NCBI GenBank assembly: GCA_905233415.1
Contig: CAJOEX010000012.1
Location: 79,520-120,553 of the forward strand
From: Paludibacteraceae bacterium
GTDB taxonomy: Bacteria; Bacteroidota; Bacteroidia; Bacteroidales; Paludibacteraceae
Reading direction: 5' to 3'
DNA: 41,034 nt
Positions within the stretch are counted from its first letter, which is position 1. Each line of letters begins with the position of its first letter. The notes under the pieces were generated by a model. It saw nothing but the letters and a program-made list of their open reading frames with translations. It made no database searches and had not been told where the DNA came from. Below are positions 21,766 to 30,574 of the stretch, piece after piece. The position numbers and the translations under genes were made by a program.

Positions 21766-24410
21766 GACGGACAGCTTTATTCATTGTGAGCGCATTGCTG
21801 CTCATCGGTTCTTTTGCGCAGGCGCAGGAGGCGTTTTACATTTATCGTAACGACAACAACTTCAACGGTTTCTTCTACGACGAAGTTATCCGTATGGAGT
21901 GTTCCAAGTTCGGTCTGGACTCCGTTGAGCACGACGAGTTCGTGGTACAGGATATCGTATTGGCAGACACAATCTACCGCATTCCGCTGTCGGCGATTGA
22001 CAGTATCAGTTTCGTACAGCCGGAGATTCGTTTCCAACCCGGCGTGCGGTTTATCGGGAATGACGGTTACAGCCCATATCTAAAATCCATCGGCGTGGAC
22101 GGTACCACCTTGCGGTTTGAGGACCTGCCGGATGAACTTATTCCGGAGGAAGGTCAAGTGCTGCTTGGCATGCCCAATGACCCGATTGCCGAAACCGTAT
22201 ATAAGGAAAACGACACGACACGCAACAGTTTCGGCTGCGTGGTGAAGAAAGTGAAGAAATCTTCGTCAGAGCCCGGCGTGGTCATCGTAGAAGGTGAACC
22301 TGTGACGGACTACCAACAGGTGTTTGACCAGTATATCACGGTTGAGCGGGTGCTGATGGACGACAAGGGCAATGTCATTGAGCGCCGCATAGCCGGTTGC
22401 ACGCCGGACGGAATGCCGCGTGCCAAGAACGATGACGATGTGGAAGTGGGCAGTTATCCGCTCATAGACCTCACCGGCAAGTTCTCCAAAGAATGGGGGC
22501 AAGACGGAGATCAGTCAAAAGTTGACCTCAATGTGGATGTACGCTTCCAACTTATTCTGCGTGCGTCGTACAACGTCTCGAAATGGGCGTGCTTTGCCAA
22601 ACTGACCACCGATGTCATTATTAATGCCAAAGCGTCTGTCGGGCTGAATATCAACGCAGGGTTTGAGAAAAAAGGCCGTATTTTCCACTGCCTGCCACTC
22701 TATTTCCCGCAGCCATGCTGCATTTTTATGTTCAACCCCGCCCCCTATATCTTCGCGCGCGGACAAGGAATGCTGCGTTTCAGTTTGAATCTGCCGTCAG
22801 TAAGATTGGGTTTGGGCGCAGACTATAGTTTTATGCCACTGTCGCCGCTGCCTCTTCGCGCTTCGATGCACTGGGTAGAGCCGACCAAAGAGGAAAAAGA
22901 AGCCGCCGAAAAGGACAGCTCCCCACTCTTCTCCGGAGATGCAACGCTCGAAGGATACCTCCAAGCAGGAATAATGTTCAACCTGAGTATCGCAACAGCC
23001 GACTGGCTTGAATATTTCATTTCATCCTCCGTCGGAATATACCTGTATGCAGGTCCCAAATTGACCGGACACATGAAGATCTCCACGGATATGTGGGGCG
23101 GGAACACTGTGTATAACGCCATTTCCGAGCAGTATCTTTCATTCAGCTGGATTTCGGCAAGCCTTGAAGCCAAAGCGGAATACTGGCTGCCGGCACTTGA
23201 TAATGATGGGGATCCTGAAACCATCACTTTCTGGGACAGAACGTGGGAATTTATGCCGGACACGCTGCGTCTTGCACCAATCTTCAAATCGACGGAGATT
23301 CGCCAAGAAAAAGATTACTATTGGGTGAATGTCAATATTCGTCCGGCGAGGGTGTTTGTAGATAACACCTTGTACATAGGTGCGTTCAAGACCCTACACC
23401 CCGCAGAGAAACCGATTAAGACACAGGGAGGTTGGCATCTCAAGAGCGAAAGCCAACAGATTTTCAGCACCTACAATACGAGGTTTGATTACACGGATTT
23501 CCACGCAGGCGACACGGTCTATTTCGGGCCCTATTACGTAATGGACGGTTGGGGAGGAATCTGGTTTAACCTCGCAACGGAAAACGACATGCGGATTATT
23601 AAGAGCTATCTGAATTGCGATATGAAGAATGACACTGTTGCCATTCCTTCTTGCCCCAACCCCTTATACGATACCTATGTAACCGAGTTGATTACCAACT
23701 GCCCGTATAAGAGTATCTCGACCTTTGACTGGGTTGACGTGATGGATTCGGTCAAGCTTATACAAGACCCCGAAGACTGGACGAAGATCAAGTTAATGAT
23801 GTATCCGGGCATCAATAAGTCATTCTTTGCCGGACGACGCCTCTGCAATTTTGAAATTTATGCAATGTCGGATATAGACGCCAAGTGGTCCTTCTACGAA
23901 ACCTTCAGCATTTATTTCGACCAGGCACCCAATGACCTCCAAAACATTTATGCGAGCGCAAGTGCCCGTTTCCACGACAGTAACGGCTACGAATACATGT
24001 TGAGCTTCGATAAGGCCAAGGTAACTATGGAGCGCATAGACAAGGACAATGTGACGCTGGAAGCTGTGAACACTTCGATAGACGACGATGGTATCATCAA
24101 AAACCAGTTCCTCAAGATGAAGATTCGCAAAACCGGTAAAGACATTTCGGGAGACACCTTTATTTCCGAGGGGTCTATGCGGAATGAGACTATTGTAGGC
24201 GATGTGGTCGTCAGCTCGGATGAAATCGAGTTTCAGGACACCCCGAATTGTATAGGATATTGGATTAACGCTGACGGCAAAACCATCGTCTCCGGTAATC
24301 ACTTCGAACTCGATCAGGATGACGACGGGAACGATGTTCCAACGACGTACCCTCTCGTAGTACAAGACAACAACAATATTTCTGTTTACTTCTATTTCGA
24401 AAGAGAGTAA
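21762..24410 (+). CDS. Large secreted beta-rich protein of unknown function, 882 residues
   Basis: Signal peptide MRRTALFIVSALLLIGSFAQ to about 21. The start of the mature protein (FYIYRNDNNFNGFFYDEVIR, ..IPLSAIDSISFVQPE) resembles the front of its partner gene: both look like the same small N-terminal module. The middle (about 255-480) has alternating short strands and amphipathic text that could be an outer-surface beta domain (LNVDVRFQLILRASYNVSKW). The C-terminal half has acidic, beta-sandwich-like segments. I see no sorting tail at its own C-terminus (VVQDNNNISVYFYFERE), so the tail on the upstream partner may serve the pair. No enzyme motif recognised. A strong terminator follows at once. 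Confidence 0.75.
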   Translation: MRRTALFIVSALLLIGSFAQAQEAFYIYRNDNNFNGFFYDEVIRMECSKFGLDSVEHDEFVVQDIVLADTIYRIPLSAIDSISFVQPEIRFQPGVRFIGNDGYSPYLKSIGVDGTTLRFEDLPDELIPEEGQVLLGMPNDPIAETVYKENDTTRNSFGCVVKKVKKSSSEPGVVIVEGEPVTDYQQVFDQYITVERVLMDDKGNVIERRIAGCTPDGMPRAKNDDDVEVGSYPLIDLTGKFSKEWGQDGDQSKVDLNVDVRFQLILRASYNVSKWACFAKLTTDVIINAKASVGLNINAGFEKKGRIFHCLPLYFPQPCCIFMFNPAPYIFARGQGMLRFSLNLPSVRLGLGADYSFMPLSPLPLRASMHWVEPTKEEKEAAEKDSSPLFSGDATLEGYLQAGIMFNLSIATADWLEYFISSSVGIYLYAGPKLTGHMKISTDMWGGNTVYNAISEQYLSFSWISASLEAKAEYWLPALDNDGDPETITFWDRTWEFMPDTLRLAPIFKSTEIRQEKDYYWVNVNIRPARVFVDNTLYIGAFKTLHPAEKPIKTQGGWHLKSESQQIFSTYNTRFDYTDFHAGDTVYFGPYYVMDGWGGIWFNLATENDMRIIKSYLNCDMKNDTVAIPSCPNPLYDTYVTELITNCPYKSISTFDWVDVMDSVKLIQDPEDWTKIKLMMYPGINKSFFAGRRLCNFEIYAMSDIDAKWSFYETFSIYFDQAPNDLQNIYASASARFHDSNGYEYMLSFDKAKVTMERIDKDNVTLEAVNTSIDDDGIIKNQFLKMKIRKTGKDISGDTFISEGSMRNETIVGDVVVSSDEIEFQDTPNCIGYWINADGKTIVSGNHFELDQDDDGNDVPTTYPLVVQDNNNISVYFYFERE

Positions 24411-24438
24411 AAAAAGTGCGGGCAACCGCACTTTTTTT
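24409..24438. terminator. Strong bidirectional terminator (GTGCGG-type family)
   Basis: A7 then GTGCGG (24416-24421), loop GCAA, CCGCAC (24426-24431), then T7: a 13-pair stem starting at the stop codon. Followed at 24444-24460 by a 17-base block (TTTTACATAAAAATGCA) that is also found, inverted with the hairpin, at 788-804. Confidence 0.85.
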
Positions 24439-24529
24439 GACTATTTTACATAAAAATGCAGAAAAATTTGCGGGAATGAAAAAAAAACAGTAATTTTCGG
24501 ACGCCGCCTGCTTCGCATTCCCCCGAAAA

Positions 24530-24553
24530 GAGTTCGCGTTTCTCTGCGAACTC
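24530..24553. other. Perfect 8-bp inverted repeat in the gap before rpsA
   Basis: GAGTTCGC (24530-24537), loop of eight, GCGAACTC (24546-24553). No T run follows on either strand. The rest of the 24461-24613 gap shows no gene. Confidence 0.4.
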
Positions 24554-24613
24554 CAAATAAATCGTCATAAAAACCTTTTTTTTGCGAGCAAAATGATTTT
24601 TTCTGCCGATTTA

Positions 24614-24645
24614 TTTGGTACTTCAAAAAATTTATGCTACTTTTG
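24614..24645 (+). promoter_or_regulatory. Promoter of rpsA
   Basis: TTTG (24614-24617), 20 bases, TACTTTTG (24638-24645). The transcript leader would be about 110 bases. Confidence 0.75.
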
Positions 24646-24693
24646 CACGCTTTTTTCGCGCCCGTGAATAATAAGGTGCGCAAAAAACGCGAT

Positions 24694-24720
24694 GTTTAAC
24701 CCTTTAACGTTTGGGTAAAC
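24694..24720 (+). promoter_or_regulatory. Hairpin in the rpsA leader, candidate autoregulatory site
   Basis: GTTTAACCC (24694-24702) pairs with GGGTAAAC (24713-24720) with one bulge, about 40 bases before the start. S1 is known to bind its own leader in enterobacteria; whether this hairpin does so here is inference. Confidence 0.35.
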
Positions 24721-24761
24721 CGATGTTGCGAAACACGGTCCGACCAAACAAATCTACCACA

Positions 24762-26681
24762 ATGGCAGAAAACAAATCTCTCCAGAACTTCGACTGGGAT
24801 GCCTATGAGAAAGAATCTAAAGGCTCATTAAACGAAGAACTTATCCAAAAGTATGACAACACCCTGAACGCAATCAAGGACAAAGAAGTCGTTGAAGGTG
24901 TGGTTACGTCCATCAACAAGCGCGAAGTGGTTGTAAACGTGGGCTTCAAGTCCGACGGTATCGTTCCGGCAACTGAGTTCCGCTACAACCCCGACCTGAA
25001 AGTTGGTGACAAAGTTGAAGTATTCATTGAAAGCCAAGAGGACAAAAAAGGTCAACTCGTGCTGTCGCACAAAGAGGCACGCGCCGCTCAAGCTTGGGAC
25101 CGCGTCGTTGCTGCTTGCGACAAAGGCGAAATCGTTACCGGTTTCATCAAATGCCGTACGAAAGGCGGTATGATCGTTGACGTTCTTGGTATGGAAGCAT
25201 TCCTGCCGGGCAGCCAAATCGACGTGAAGCCGATTCGCGACTACGATGTATTTGTAGGCAAGACAATGGAATTCAAGATTGTGAAAGTCAACCAAGACTT
25301 CCGCAACGTGGTTGTTTCGCACAAGGCTCTCATTGAGGCCGAACTCGAAGCACAAAAGAAAGAAATCGTATCCCGTCTTGAAAAAGGCCAAGTGCTTGAA
25401 GGTACGGTTAAGAACATCACCAACTACGGTGTATTCATCGACCTCGGCGGTGTTGACGGTCTCATTCACATTACCGACCTCAGCTGGGGCCGCGTAGGTG
25501 ATCCGAAGGAAATCGTTCAACTCGACCAGAAGATTAACGTCGTTATTCTTGACTTCGACGAGGACAAGAAACGCATCGCTCTCGGTCTCAAACAACTCAC
25601 CCCGCATCCGTGGGATGCTCTCGACCCGAACCTCAAAGTCGGCGACAAAGTGCACGGTAAGGTTGTTGTTATGGCTGACTACGGCGCATTCGTTGAGATT
25701 GCAGACGGCGTAGAAGGTCTCATTCACGTGAGCGAAATGAGCTGGAGCCAACATCTCCGCAGCGCAAACGACTTCCTGAAAGTCGGCGACGAAGTGGATG
25801 CAGTTATCCTGACTCTCGACCGCGACGAGCGCAAGATGAGCCTCGGTATCAAGCAACTCAAGGCTGACCCGTGGGAGAACGTAACCGAGAAGTACGCAGT
25901 AGGCACACGCCACTGGGCACGCGTTCGTAACTTCACGAACTTCGGCGTATTTGTTGAAATCGAGGAAGGCGTTGACGGTCTGATTCACATCAGCGACCTG
26001 AGTTGGACCAAGAAAATCAAACACCCGAACGAGTTCACGTCTATCGGCGCTGAAATCGAGGTTGTTGTTCTTGAAATCGACAAAGAGAACCGCCGCCTGA
26101 GTCTTGGTCACAAGCAACTCGAGGAGAATCCTTGGGAAGAGCTCGAAGCCAAGTTCGGTCTGGATACCGTTGTTGAGGGCAAGATTGTTGAACTGAGCGA
26201 CAAGGGTGCCGTTGTAGCACTTGAGGACGGCGTTGAAGGTTTCTGCACCGCTCGTCATCTCGCCAAAGAAGACAAGACTCCCGCCGCTAAGGGCGAAACG
26301 CTTGAATTCAAGGTAATCGAGTTCAACAAAGATGCGAAACGCATCATGCTGAGCCACCTCCGCACATGGGAAGAGCGCAAAGAGGCTCCTGCCAAAGAAG
26401 CAAAGGCAAAGAAAGAAGCTGCTCCCGAACTGCCGAAGATGGAGAAAACCACTCTCGGTGATCTCGGTGTACTTGCTGACCTCAAAGCCAGCTTAGAGGA
26501 AAAGCCTGCAAAGAAAGCTCCTGCAAAGAAAGCTGCCAAGACTGAAGCTCCCGCAGAGGAAACTCCGAAGGCAGAAGAACCTGCGGCTCCCGCAGAGGAA
26601 GCAAAAGCAGAGGCTCCTGCAGAAGAAGCTCCGAAAGCAAAGAAAGCTACCAAGAAGGCAGCCAAGAAAGACGCTGAGTAA
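24762..26681 (+). CDS. rpsA: 30S ribosomal protein S1
   Basis: 639 residues from the ATG at 24762 (MAENKSLQNFDWDAYEKESK); an ATG 51 bases upstream would add an unrelated basic stretch and is rejected. S1 binds mRNA and brings it to the small subunit, which matters in Bacteroidetes because Shine-Dalgarno pairing is little used. Six S1 domains follow one another, each with a G-x-V...G-x-F/V-V-x-(I/L) core: EGVVTSINKREVVVNVGF, TGFIKCRTKGGMIVDVLG, EGTVKNITNYGVFIDLGG, HGKVVVMADYGAFVEIAD, ARVRNFTNFGVFVEIEEG and EGKIVELSDKGAVVALED. Residues from about 540 form an Ala/Lys/Glu/Pro tail with repeated PAKKA and APAEE units, a feature of the phylum. Codon use is GC-richer than in the FHA/kinase island. 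Confidence 0.97.
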   Translation: MAENKSLQNFDWDAYEKESKGSLNEELIQKYDNTLNAIKDKEVVEGVVTSINKREVVVNVGFKSDGIVPATEFRYNPDLKVGDKVEVFIESQEDKKGQLVLSHKEARAAQAWDRVVAACDKGEIVTGFIKCRTKGGMIVDVLGMEAFLPGSQIDVKPIRDYDVFVGKTMEFKIVKVNQDFRNVVVSHKALIEAELEAQKKEIVSRLEKGQVLEGTVKNITNYGVFIDLGGVDGLIHITDLSWGRVGDPKEIVQLDQKINVVILDFDEDKKRIALGLKQLTPHPWDALDPNLKVGDKVHGKVVVMADYGAFVEIADGVEGLIHVSEMSWSQHLRSANDFLKVGDEVDAVILTLDRDERKMSLGIKQLKADPWENVTEKYAVGTRHWARVRNFTNFGVFVEIEEGVDGLIHISDLSWTKKIKHPNEFTSIGAEIEVVVLEIDKENRRLSLGHKQLEENPWEELEAKFGLDTVVEGKIVELSDKGAVVALEDGVEGFCTARHLAKEDKTPAAKGETLEFKVIEFNKDAKRIMLSHLRTWEERKEAPAKEAKAKKEAAPELPKMEKTTLGDLGVLADLKASLEEKPAKKAPAKKAAKTEAPAEETPKAEEPAAPAEEAKAEAPAEEAPKAKKATKKAAKKDAE

Positions 26682-26733
26682 CCGGAGAGTCTCCGGACAC
26701 AGTTAGCCTTGCGGCTTCTGCTTTTGGAAAAAG

Positions 26734-26761
26734 ATAGAGACGTTCGTTTGAGCGTCTCTAT
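26734..26761. terminator. Terminator between the convergent rpsA and argS genes
   Basis: ATAGAGACG (26734-26742), 10-base loop, CGTCTCTAT (26753-26761), then TTTGTTATT. It can serve both strands. Confidence 0.75.
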
Positions 26762-26769
26762 TTGTTATT

Positions 26770-28611
26770 CTACATTCTGTCCGGAACTTCTATGCCGAGA
26801 AGGTCCATGGCGTGGCGGATTGTCTTGGCAACCGTTGCGGCAAGCGTCAGGCGCAAGGCACGTACGGCTTCATCGGGCTCATTCAAAATCGAATAATCGT
26901 GGTAGAAGGAGTTGAAATCGCAGGCAAGCGCATAGGCATAGTTGCAAATGACAGCCGGCGAGAAATCGTCACCAGCTTGACGAACTACAGACGGATAATC
27001 CGCAAGGCGCTGGATTAACGCCAATTCCTTGCTGTTTAGACCGCTTTGCTGTTGGACCGCTACGCTGTCAGACCGCTGCACTGTTAGACCGGCTTCGCCT
27101 GATAGACTCGCTTTGCGGAGAACGGACTGAATACGCGCGTACGTGTATTGTATAAAAGGTCCGGTATTTCCATTGAAATCGATGGATTCTTCCGGATTGA
27201 ACAACATATTCTTGCGCGGGTCAACCTTCAAGATGAAGTACTTGAGTGCGCCTAATCCGACCTTGCGAGCAATTTCGTTGGCTTCCTCATCTGTGATATC
27301 CGGCAGGGTATTTACCTTGTCCTTGCTGATTTCGCGTGCATCGGCGAACATCTGTTCCATCAAATCATCTGCATCAACCACCGTTCCTTCGCGGCTCTTC
27401 ATCTTGCCGTTCGGCAGTTCCACCATACCATATGAGAAATGCACAAGTTCTTTTCCGAACGGGAATCCGAGACGGTCAAGCAGAATGGACAGCACCTTGA
27501 AATGGTACTCCTGCTCGTTGCCGACTACATACACCATTTTGTCAATCGGATAGTCCTGATAACGCAGCTTTGCGGTGCCGATGTCCTGTGTCATATACAC
27601 CGATGTGCCGTCCGAACGCAGTAGCAGTTTTTCGTCCAAACCGTCTTTTGTGAGGTCTGCCCATACAGAGCCGTCCTCACGGCGGTAGAACTGACCGGCT
27701 GCAAGTCCCTTTTCCACTTCCGATTTGCCTTCAAGATACGTATTGGATTCGTAGTAAATCTTGTCAAAGGAGACACCCATTTTTCGGTAGGTCTCGTCAA
27801 ATCCGGCATAAACCCAGCTGTTCATCTTCGCCCAAAGGTCACGCACTTGCTTGTCGCCCTGTTCCCATTTGAGCAGCATAGCTTGCGCCTCTTTCATCAG
27901 CGGAGCTTCCTTTTTGGCGGTTTCTTCGTTCATGCCGTTAGCCATGAGTTCTGCCACTTGCTTGCGGTATTCCTTGTCGAAACGCACGTAGTAATCGCCA
28001 ATCAGGTGGTCACCTTTCTTGCCGGAGGATTCAGGTGTTTCGCCATTGCCGAATTTCAGCCACGCGAGCATGGATTTGCAGATATGAATACCACGGTCGT
28101 TGACAATGTTTGTCTTAACCACTTTCCAACCGTTTGCCTCCTGGATTTTTGCAATGGACCAACCGAGCAAATTATTGCGCACATGCCCGAGGTGCAACGG
28201 CTTGTTGGTGTTAGGTGACGAATACTCCACCATCATCAAAGGTCGTTGGTCGTTGGTCGTTGGTCGTTGGAGTTGGCCGTAGTTTTCATCAGCAGCAATC
28301 GCTTCCAACTGTCCGAGCCAAAAGGAATCGGCAATAGAAAGGTTCAGAAAGCCTTGCACGGCATTGAATTTATTTACGATTTTATCATTTACGATTTTAT
28401 CATTTACCAACCAATCGCCGATTTCGGTAGCAACTTGTGCCGGTGCTTTGCGCGCTGCTTTGACAAACGGGAATACAACAAGCGTGACGTTTCCTTCAAA
28501 CTCGGGGCGGGTCTTCTGAAGCTGAATCATTTTGTCATCCGCCTCAATCCCGTATAACTCTTTTACCGCAGATTTCACCTGCTGCGACAGGATATTTTCC
28601 AATTTACTCAT
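26770..28611 (-). CDS. argS: Arginine-tRNA ligase with three repeat-derived insertions
   Basis: 613 residues, class I synthetase that charges tRNA-Arg. The N-terminal tRNA-binding module is followed by the signature SPNTNKPLHLGHVRN (HIGH motif at 140-143), a KMKSREG loop (403-409) and a C-terminal helical anticodon-binding domain. Three stretches look foreign: residues about 68-80 (two NDKIV units, 15-base repeat), 114-124 (LQRPTTNDQRP, from a 7-base tandem repeat) and about 501-526 (SLSGEAGLTVQRSDSVAVQQ, from the dispersed AGACCG repeat). All three fall in surface or linker positions, and the catalytic motifs are intact, so the enzyme should be active. The start follows the pepP stop by 4 bases; the two form an operon. 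Confidence 0.96.
   Translation of the reverse strand: MSKLENILSQQVKSAVKELYGIEADDKMIQLQKTRPEFEGNVTLVVFPFVKAARKAPAQVATEIGDWLVNDKIVNDKIVNKFNAVQGFLNLSIADSFWLGQLEAIAADENYGQLQRPTTNDQRPLMMVEYSSPNTNKPLHLGHVRNNLLGWSIAKIQEANGWKVVKTNIVNDRGIHICKSMLAWLKFGNGETPESSGKKGDHLIGDYYVRFDKEYRKQVAELMANGMNEETAKKEAPLMKEAQAMLLKWEQGDKQVRDLWAKMNSWVYAGFDETYRKMGVSFDKIYYESNTYLEGKSEVEKGLAAGQFYRREDGSVWADLTKDGLDEKLLLRSDGTSVYMTQDIGTAKLRYQDYPIDKMVYVVGNEQEYHFKVLSILLDRLGFPFGKELVHFSYGMVELPNGKMKSREGTVVDADDLMEQMFADAREISKDKVNTLPDITDEEANEIARKVGLGALKYFILKVDPRKNMLFNPEESIDFNGNTGPFIQYTYARIQSVLRKASLSGEAGLTVQRSDSVAVQQQSGLNSKELALIQRLADYPSVVRQAGDDFSPAVICNYAYALACDFNSFYHDYSILNEPDEAVRALRLTLAATVAKTIRHAMDLLGIEVPDRM
27038..27118. repeat. Tandem AGACCG repeats inside argS
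   Basis: Units of about 16 bases start at 27038, 27054, 27070, 27086 and 27104 (for example AGACCGCTTTGCTGTT and AGACCGGCTTCGCCTGAT). The same units occur between genes at 1304-1357 and 3291-3355. In argS they are in frame and code for about 26 residues between the catalytic core and the anticodon-binding domain. Confidence 0.75.
28241..28268. repeat. Heptanucleotide tandem repeat inside argS
   Basis: GGTCGTT repeated four times without error. It codes on the minus strand for QRPTTNDQRP, just before the segment that carries the HIGH motif. Confidence 0.85.
28378..28407. repeat. 15-base tandem repeat inside argS
   Basis: GATTTTATCATTTAC occurs twice in a row, coding NDKIV twice on the minus strand. 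The 15-base period keeps the frame. Confidence 0.8.
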
Positions 28612-28615
28612 TTTT

Positions 28616-30427
28616 TCATTTATTCATTTGGATGGGTTTGCATTTGTCTGCGAGGTAGGCTTGTTCCTCTTTGTTGAGTCTCGGAAGCGTCTCGGCTGCG
28701 ACTCGAGCGTGATAGTCATTTATCCACGCAATTTCATCCGTCGTCAGCATGTCAAAATCCATCAACCGCGTGTCGTAGAAACAAAGCGTAATTGTTTCAA
28801 ACTCATAATACGTCTCGCCGGTTGTGCGTTCGCTCACTTTTGCGGGAACGGCAATGACAAGATTCTCTGTACGGATTCCGTATTCGTTGGTACGATATAT
28901 TCCAGGTTCGTCGGAGAATACGTTTCCTTCGCGGATGGGGTTGGTGTTATTGTCCGTGCGGATGTTTGCCGGTCCTTCGTGGCAACCCATGAAATGCCCT
29001 ACCCCGTGACCTGTTCCGTGACCGTAGGTAATGCCTTCCTGCCACATGAACTGATGCGCCAGCACATCCAACTGGTTACCGCGCGTGCCTTTCGGGAAGC
29101 GTGCCTTAGCAAGAGCGATATGTCCTTTCAGGACAAGCGTAAAGTCCTGTTTGACCGCAGCGGGGATTGCTTTTTCGTCGCCAATCCACACCGTACGGGT
29201 AATGTCTGTCGTTCCGTCCAGATACTGTCCGCCGGAGTCTAACAGCAGCACGCCGTTGCCTTCAATCTTCGCGCAGTTTTCAGGCTCTGCATGATAGTGT
29301 ACAATCGCGCCGTTGCCTTTCCAACCAGCAATCGTACAGAAACTCTCGTCCGTGAAGTTCTTGCCCATCGCACGGAACTCATGAAGTTTGTCAGCAAGGG
29401 TAATCTCGGTTTGCGGCGTTTTGAAAGCCTCTTTCTCAAGCCATATGAAGAAACGTGTCAGCGCTACGGCATCCACTTTCATGGCTTCGCGTTCGCCGTT
29501 CAGTTCCACTTCGTTCTTCACTGACATCATTATCTGCAACGGACCGGGCGAAGCGTTCACCTTGCGGGCAATTGCCGGATTGATAGCTTCGTACAACGCC
29601 TCGTTCACGCGGTTGCCGTCAAACAACACACCTTTAGCTTGTAAGTTTTTGAGATAAGGGAACACTTCCTCATAGCCCCGCAAAGTGATTCCTTTCGCCT
29701 GCAATTTGGCTGCATTTTCGGCGTTCACCTTTCGCGCGTCTATAAACAAGGTGCAACGTTCTGCTTCGAGGACTACATACGCAATCACGCACGGCGTATA
29801 ATCCACATCGCGTCCGCGAATATTCAGCAGCCAGCCAATCTCGTCCAGTTCCGCGACAACAGCTGCATCGCAACGTTTTTCCGCCAAAGCCTCACGTACT
29901 CTGCGCAGCTTGTCCGGCACACTTTCGCCGGCATATTTGTCTTCGTATTCATAGAGCTGCGTCAATGGTATATCGGGCCGATTCTCCGTCCAGATAGGAC
30001 GAATCAAATCCACCGATTTCAATTCCAGTCCGCCGTCCTCAAGGTCGTCTTTCAACTTTTTGTAGCCGTTTACGGAATACATTTCCGGATTTACACCGAT
30101 AGATTGACGATTGATGATTTCTTTTTTGAGCCAGTCGGCGATACTCGGACAATCCACATCCGATTCACGCATCAGCTCCACCGTAGAGCCTTGCAATTCA
30201 GCTTCCGCCTGCAGATAGTACCTGCTGTCCGTCCACAACAAAGCACGGTCAAGCGTCACAACTGCGGTTCCCGTTTCGCCGAGAAAACCTGTTATCCAAC
30301 TCATCTCCATCCAGTGCGGAGCCATATATTCCGAAGCATGCGGGTCGGTTCCGGGCACAATGTATGCCGACAAACCGTTTGCACGCATCAAGTCCCGAAG
30401 GGCTGTTAATCGTTCTAAAACTTTCAT
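28616..30427 (-). CDS. pepP: Xaa-Pro aminopeptidase, M24B family
   Basis: 603 residues. It removes an N-terminal residue that is followed by proline. Two creatinase-like N-terminal domains (LRDLMRANGLSAYIVPGTDP; the second at about 170-300) precede the pita-bread catalytic domain. The dinuclear metal site is visible: Asp residues in LLDSGGQYLDGTTDITRT, His in GHGTGHGVGHFMG, Glu in FSDEPGIY and RTENLVI. The length fits the three-domain cytosolic form, like eukaryotic aminopeptidase P, and there is no signal peptide. A promoter lies at 30447-30479, and argS follows after 4 bases. Confidence 0.95.
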   Translation of the reverse strand: MKVLERLTALRDLMRANGLSAYIVPGTDPHASEYMAPHWMEMSWITGFLGETGTAVVTLDRALLWTDSRYYLQAEAELQGSTVELMRESDVDCPSIADWLKKEIINRQSIGVNPEMYSVNGYKKLKDDLEDGGLELKSVDLIRPIWTENRPDIPLTQLYEYEDKYAGESVPDKLRRVREALAEKRCDAAVVAELDEIGWLLNIRGRDVDYTPCVIAYVVLEAERCTLFIDARKVNAENAAKLQAKGITLRGYEEVFPYLKNLQAKGVLFDGNRVNEALYEAINPAIARKVNASPGPLQIMMSVKNEVELNGEREAMKVDAVALTRFFIWLEKEAFKTPQTEITLADKLHEFRAMGKNFTDESFCTIAGWKGNGAIVHYHAEPENCAKIEGNGVLLLDSGGQYLDGTTDITRTVWIGDEKAIPAAVKQDFTLVLKGHIALAKARFPKGTRGNQLDVLAHQFMWQEGITYGHGTGHGVGHFMGCHEGPANIRTDNNTNPIREGNVFSDEPGIYRTNEYGIRTENLVIAVPAKVSERTTGETYYEFETITLCFYDTRLMDFDMLTTDEIAWINDYHARVAAETLPRLNKEEQAYLADKCKPIQMNK

Positions 30428-30446
30428 ATTTTCAAAAATTCAGCCT

Positions 30447-30479
30447 GCAAAATTACAAATAATCTTCGATAACTGCAAA
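30447..30479 (-). promoter_or_regulatory. Promoter of the pepP-argS operon
   Basis: Minus strand: TTTG (30476-30479), 20 bases, TAATTTTGC (30447-30455), about 20 bases before the pepP start. Confidence 0.7.
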
Positions 30480-30503
30480 TTTTTACGAAAAAAAAAGAAT
30501 TTA

Positions 30504-30535
30504 TTTGCAGATTTCAAAAAAAAAGAGTAATTTTG
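30504..30535 (+). promoter_or_regulatory. Promoter of the walJ-type operon
   Basis: TTTG (30504-30507), 20 bases, TAATTTTG (30528-30535). It is divergent from the pepP promoter, with the two -33 elements about 25 bases apart. Its position rules out the TTG at 30533 as a start codon. Confidence 0.75.
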
Positions 30536-30574
30536 CAGGTTGGAATTGTTTTATACCGAACTGACAGCCAAATT

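Noticed and set aside
22815..23290. Minus-strand frame inside the 882-residue gene
   Set aside because: No motif, and the plus-strand gene has a signal peptide, promoter and terminator.
24828..26357. Long minus-strand open frame opposite rpsA (509 codons)
   Set aside because: It mirrors the codon bias of rpsA, has no start signals or known motifs, and the plus strand is certain to be S1.
30533..30574. TTG start for the WalJ-type gene
   Set aside because: It lies inside the -7 promoter box; the ATG at 30575 gives the conserved N-terminus.
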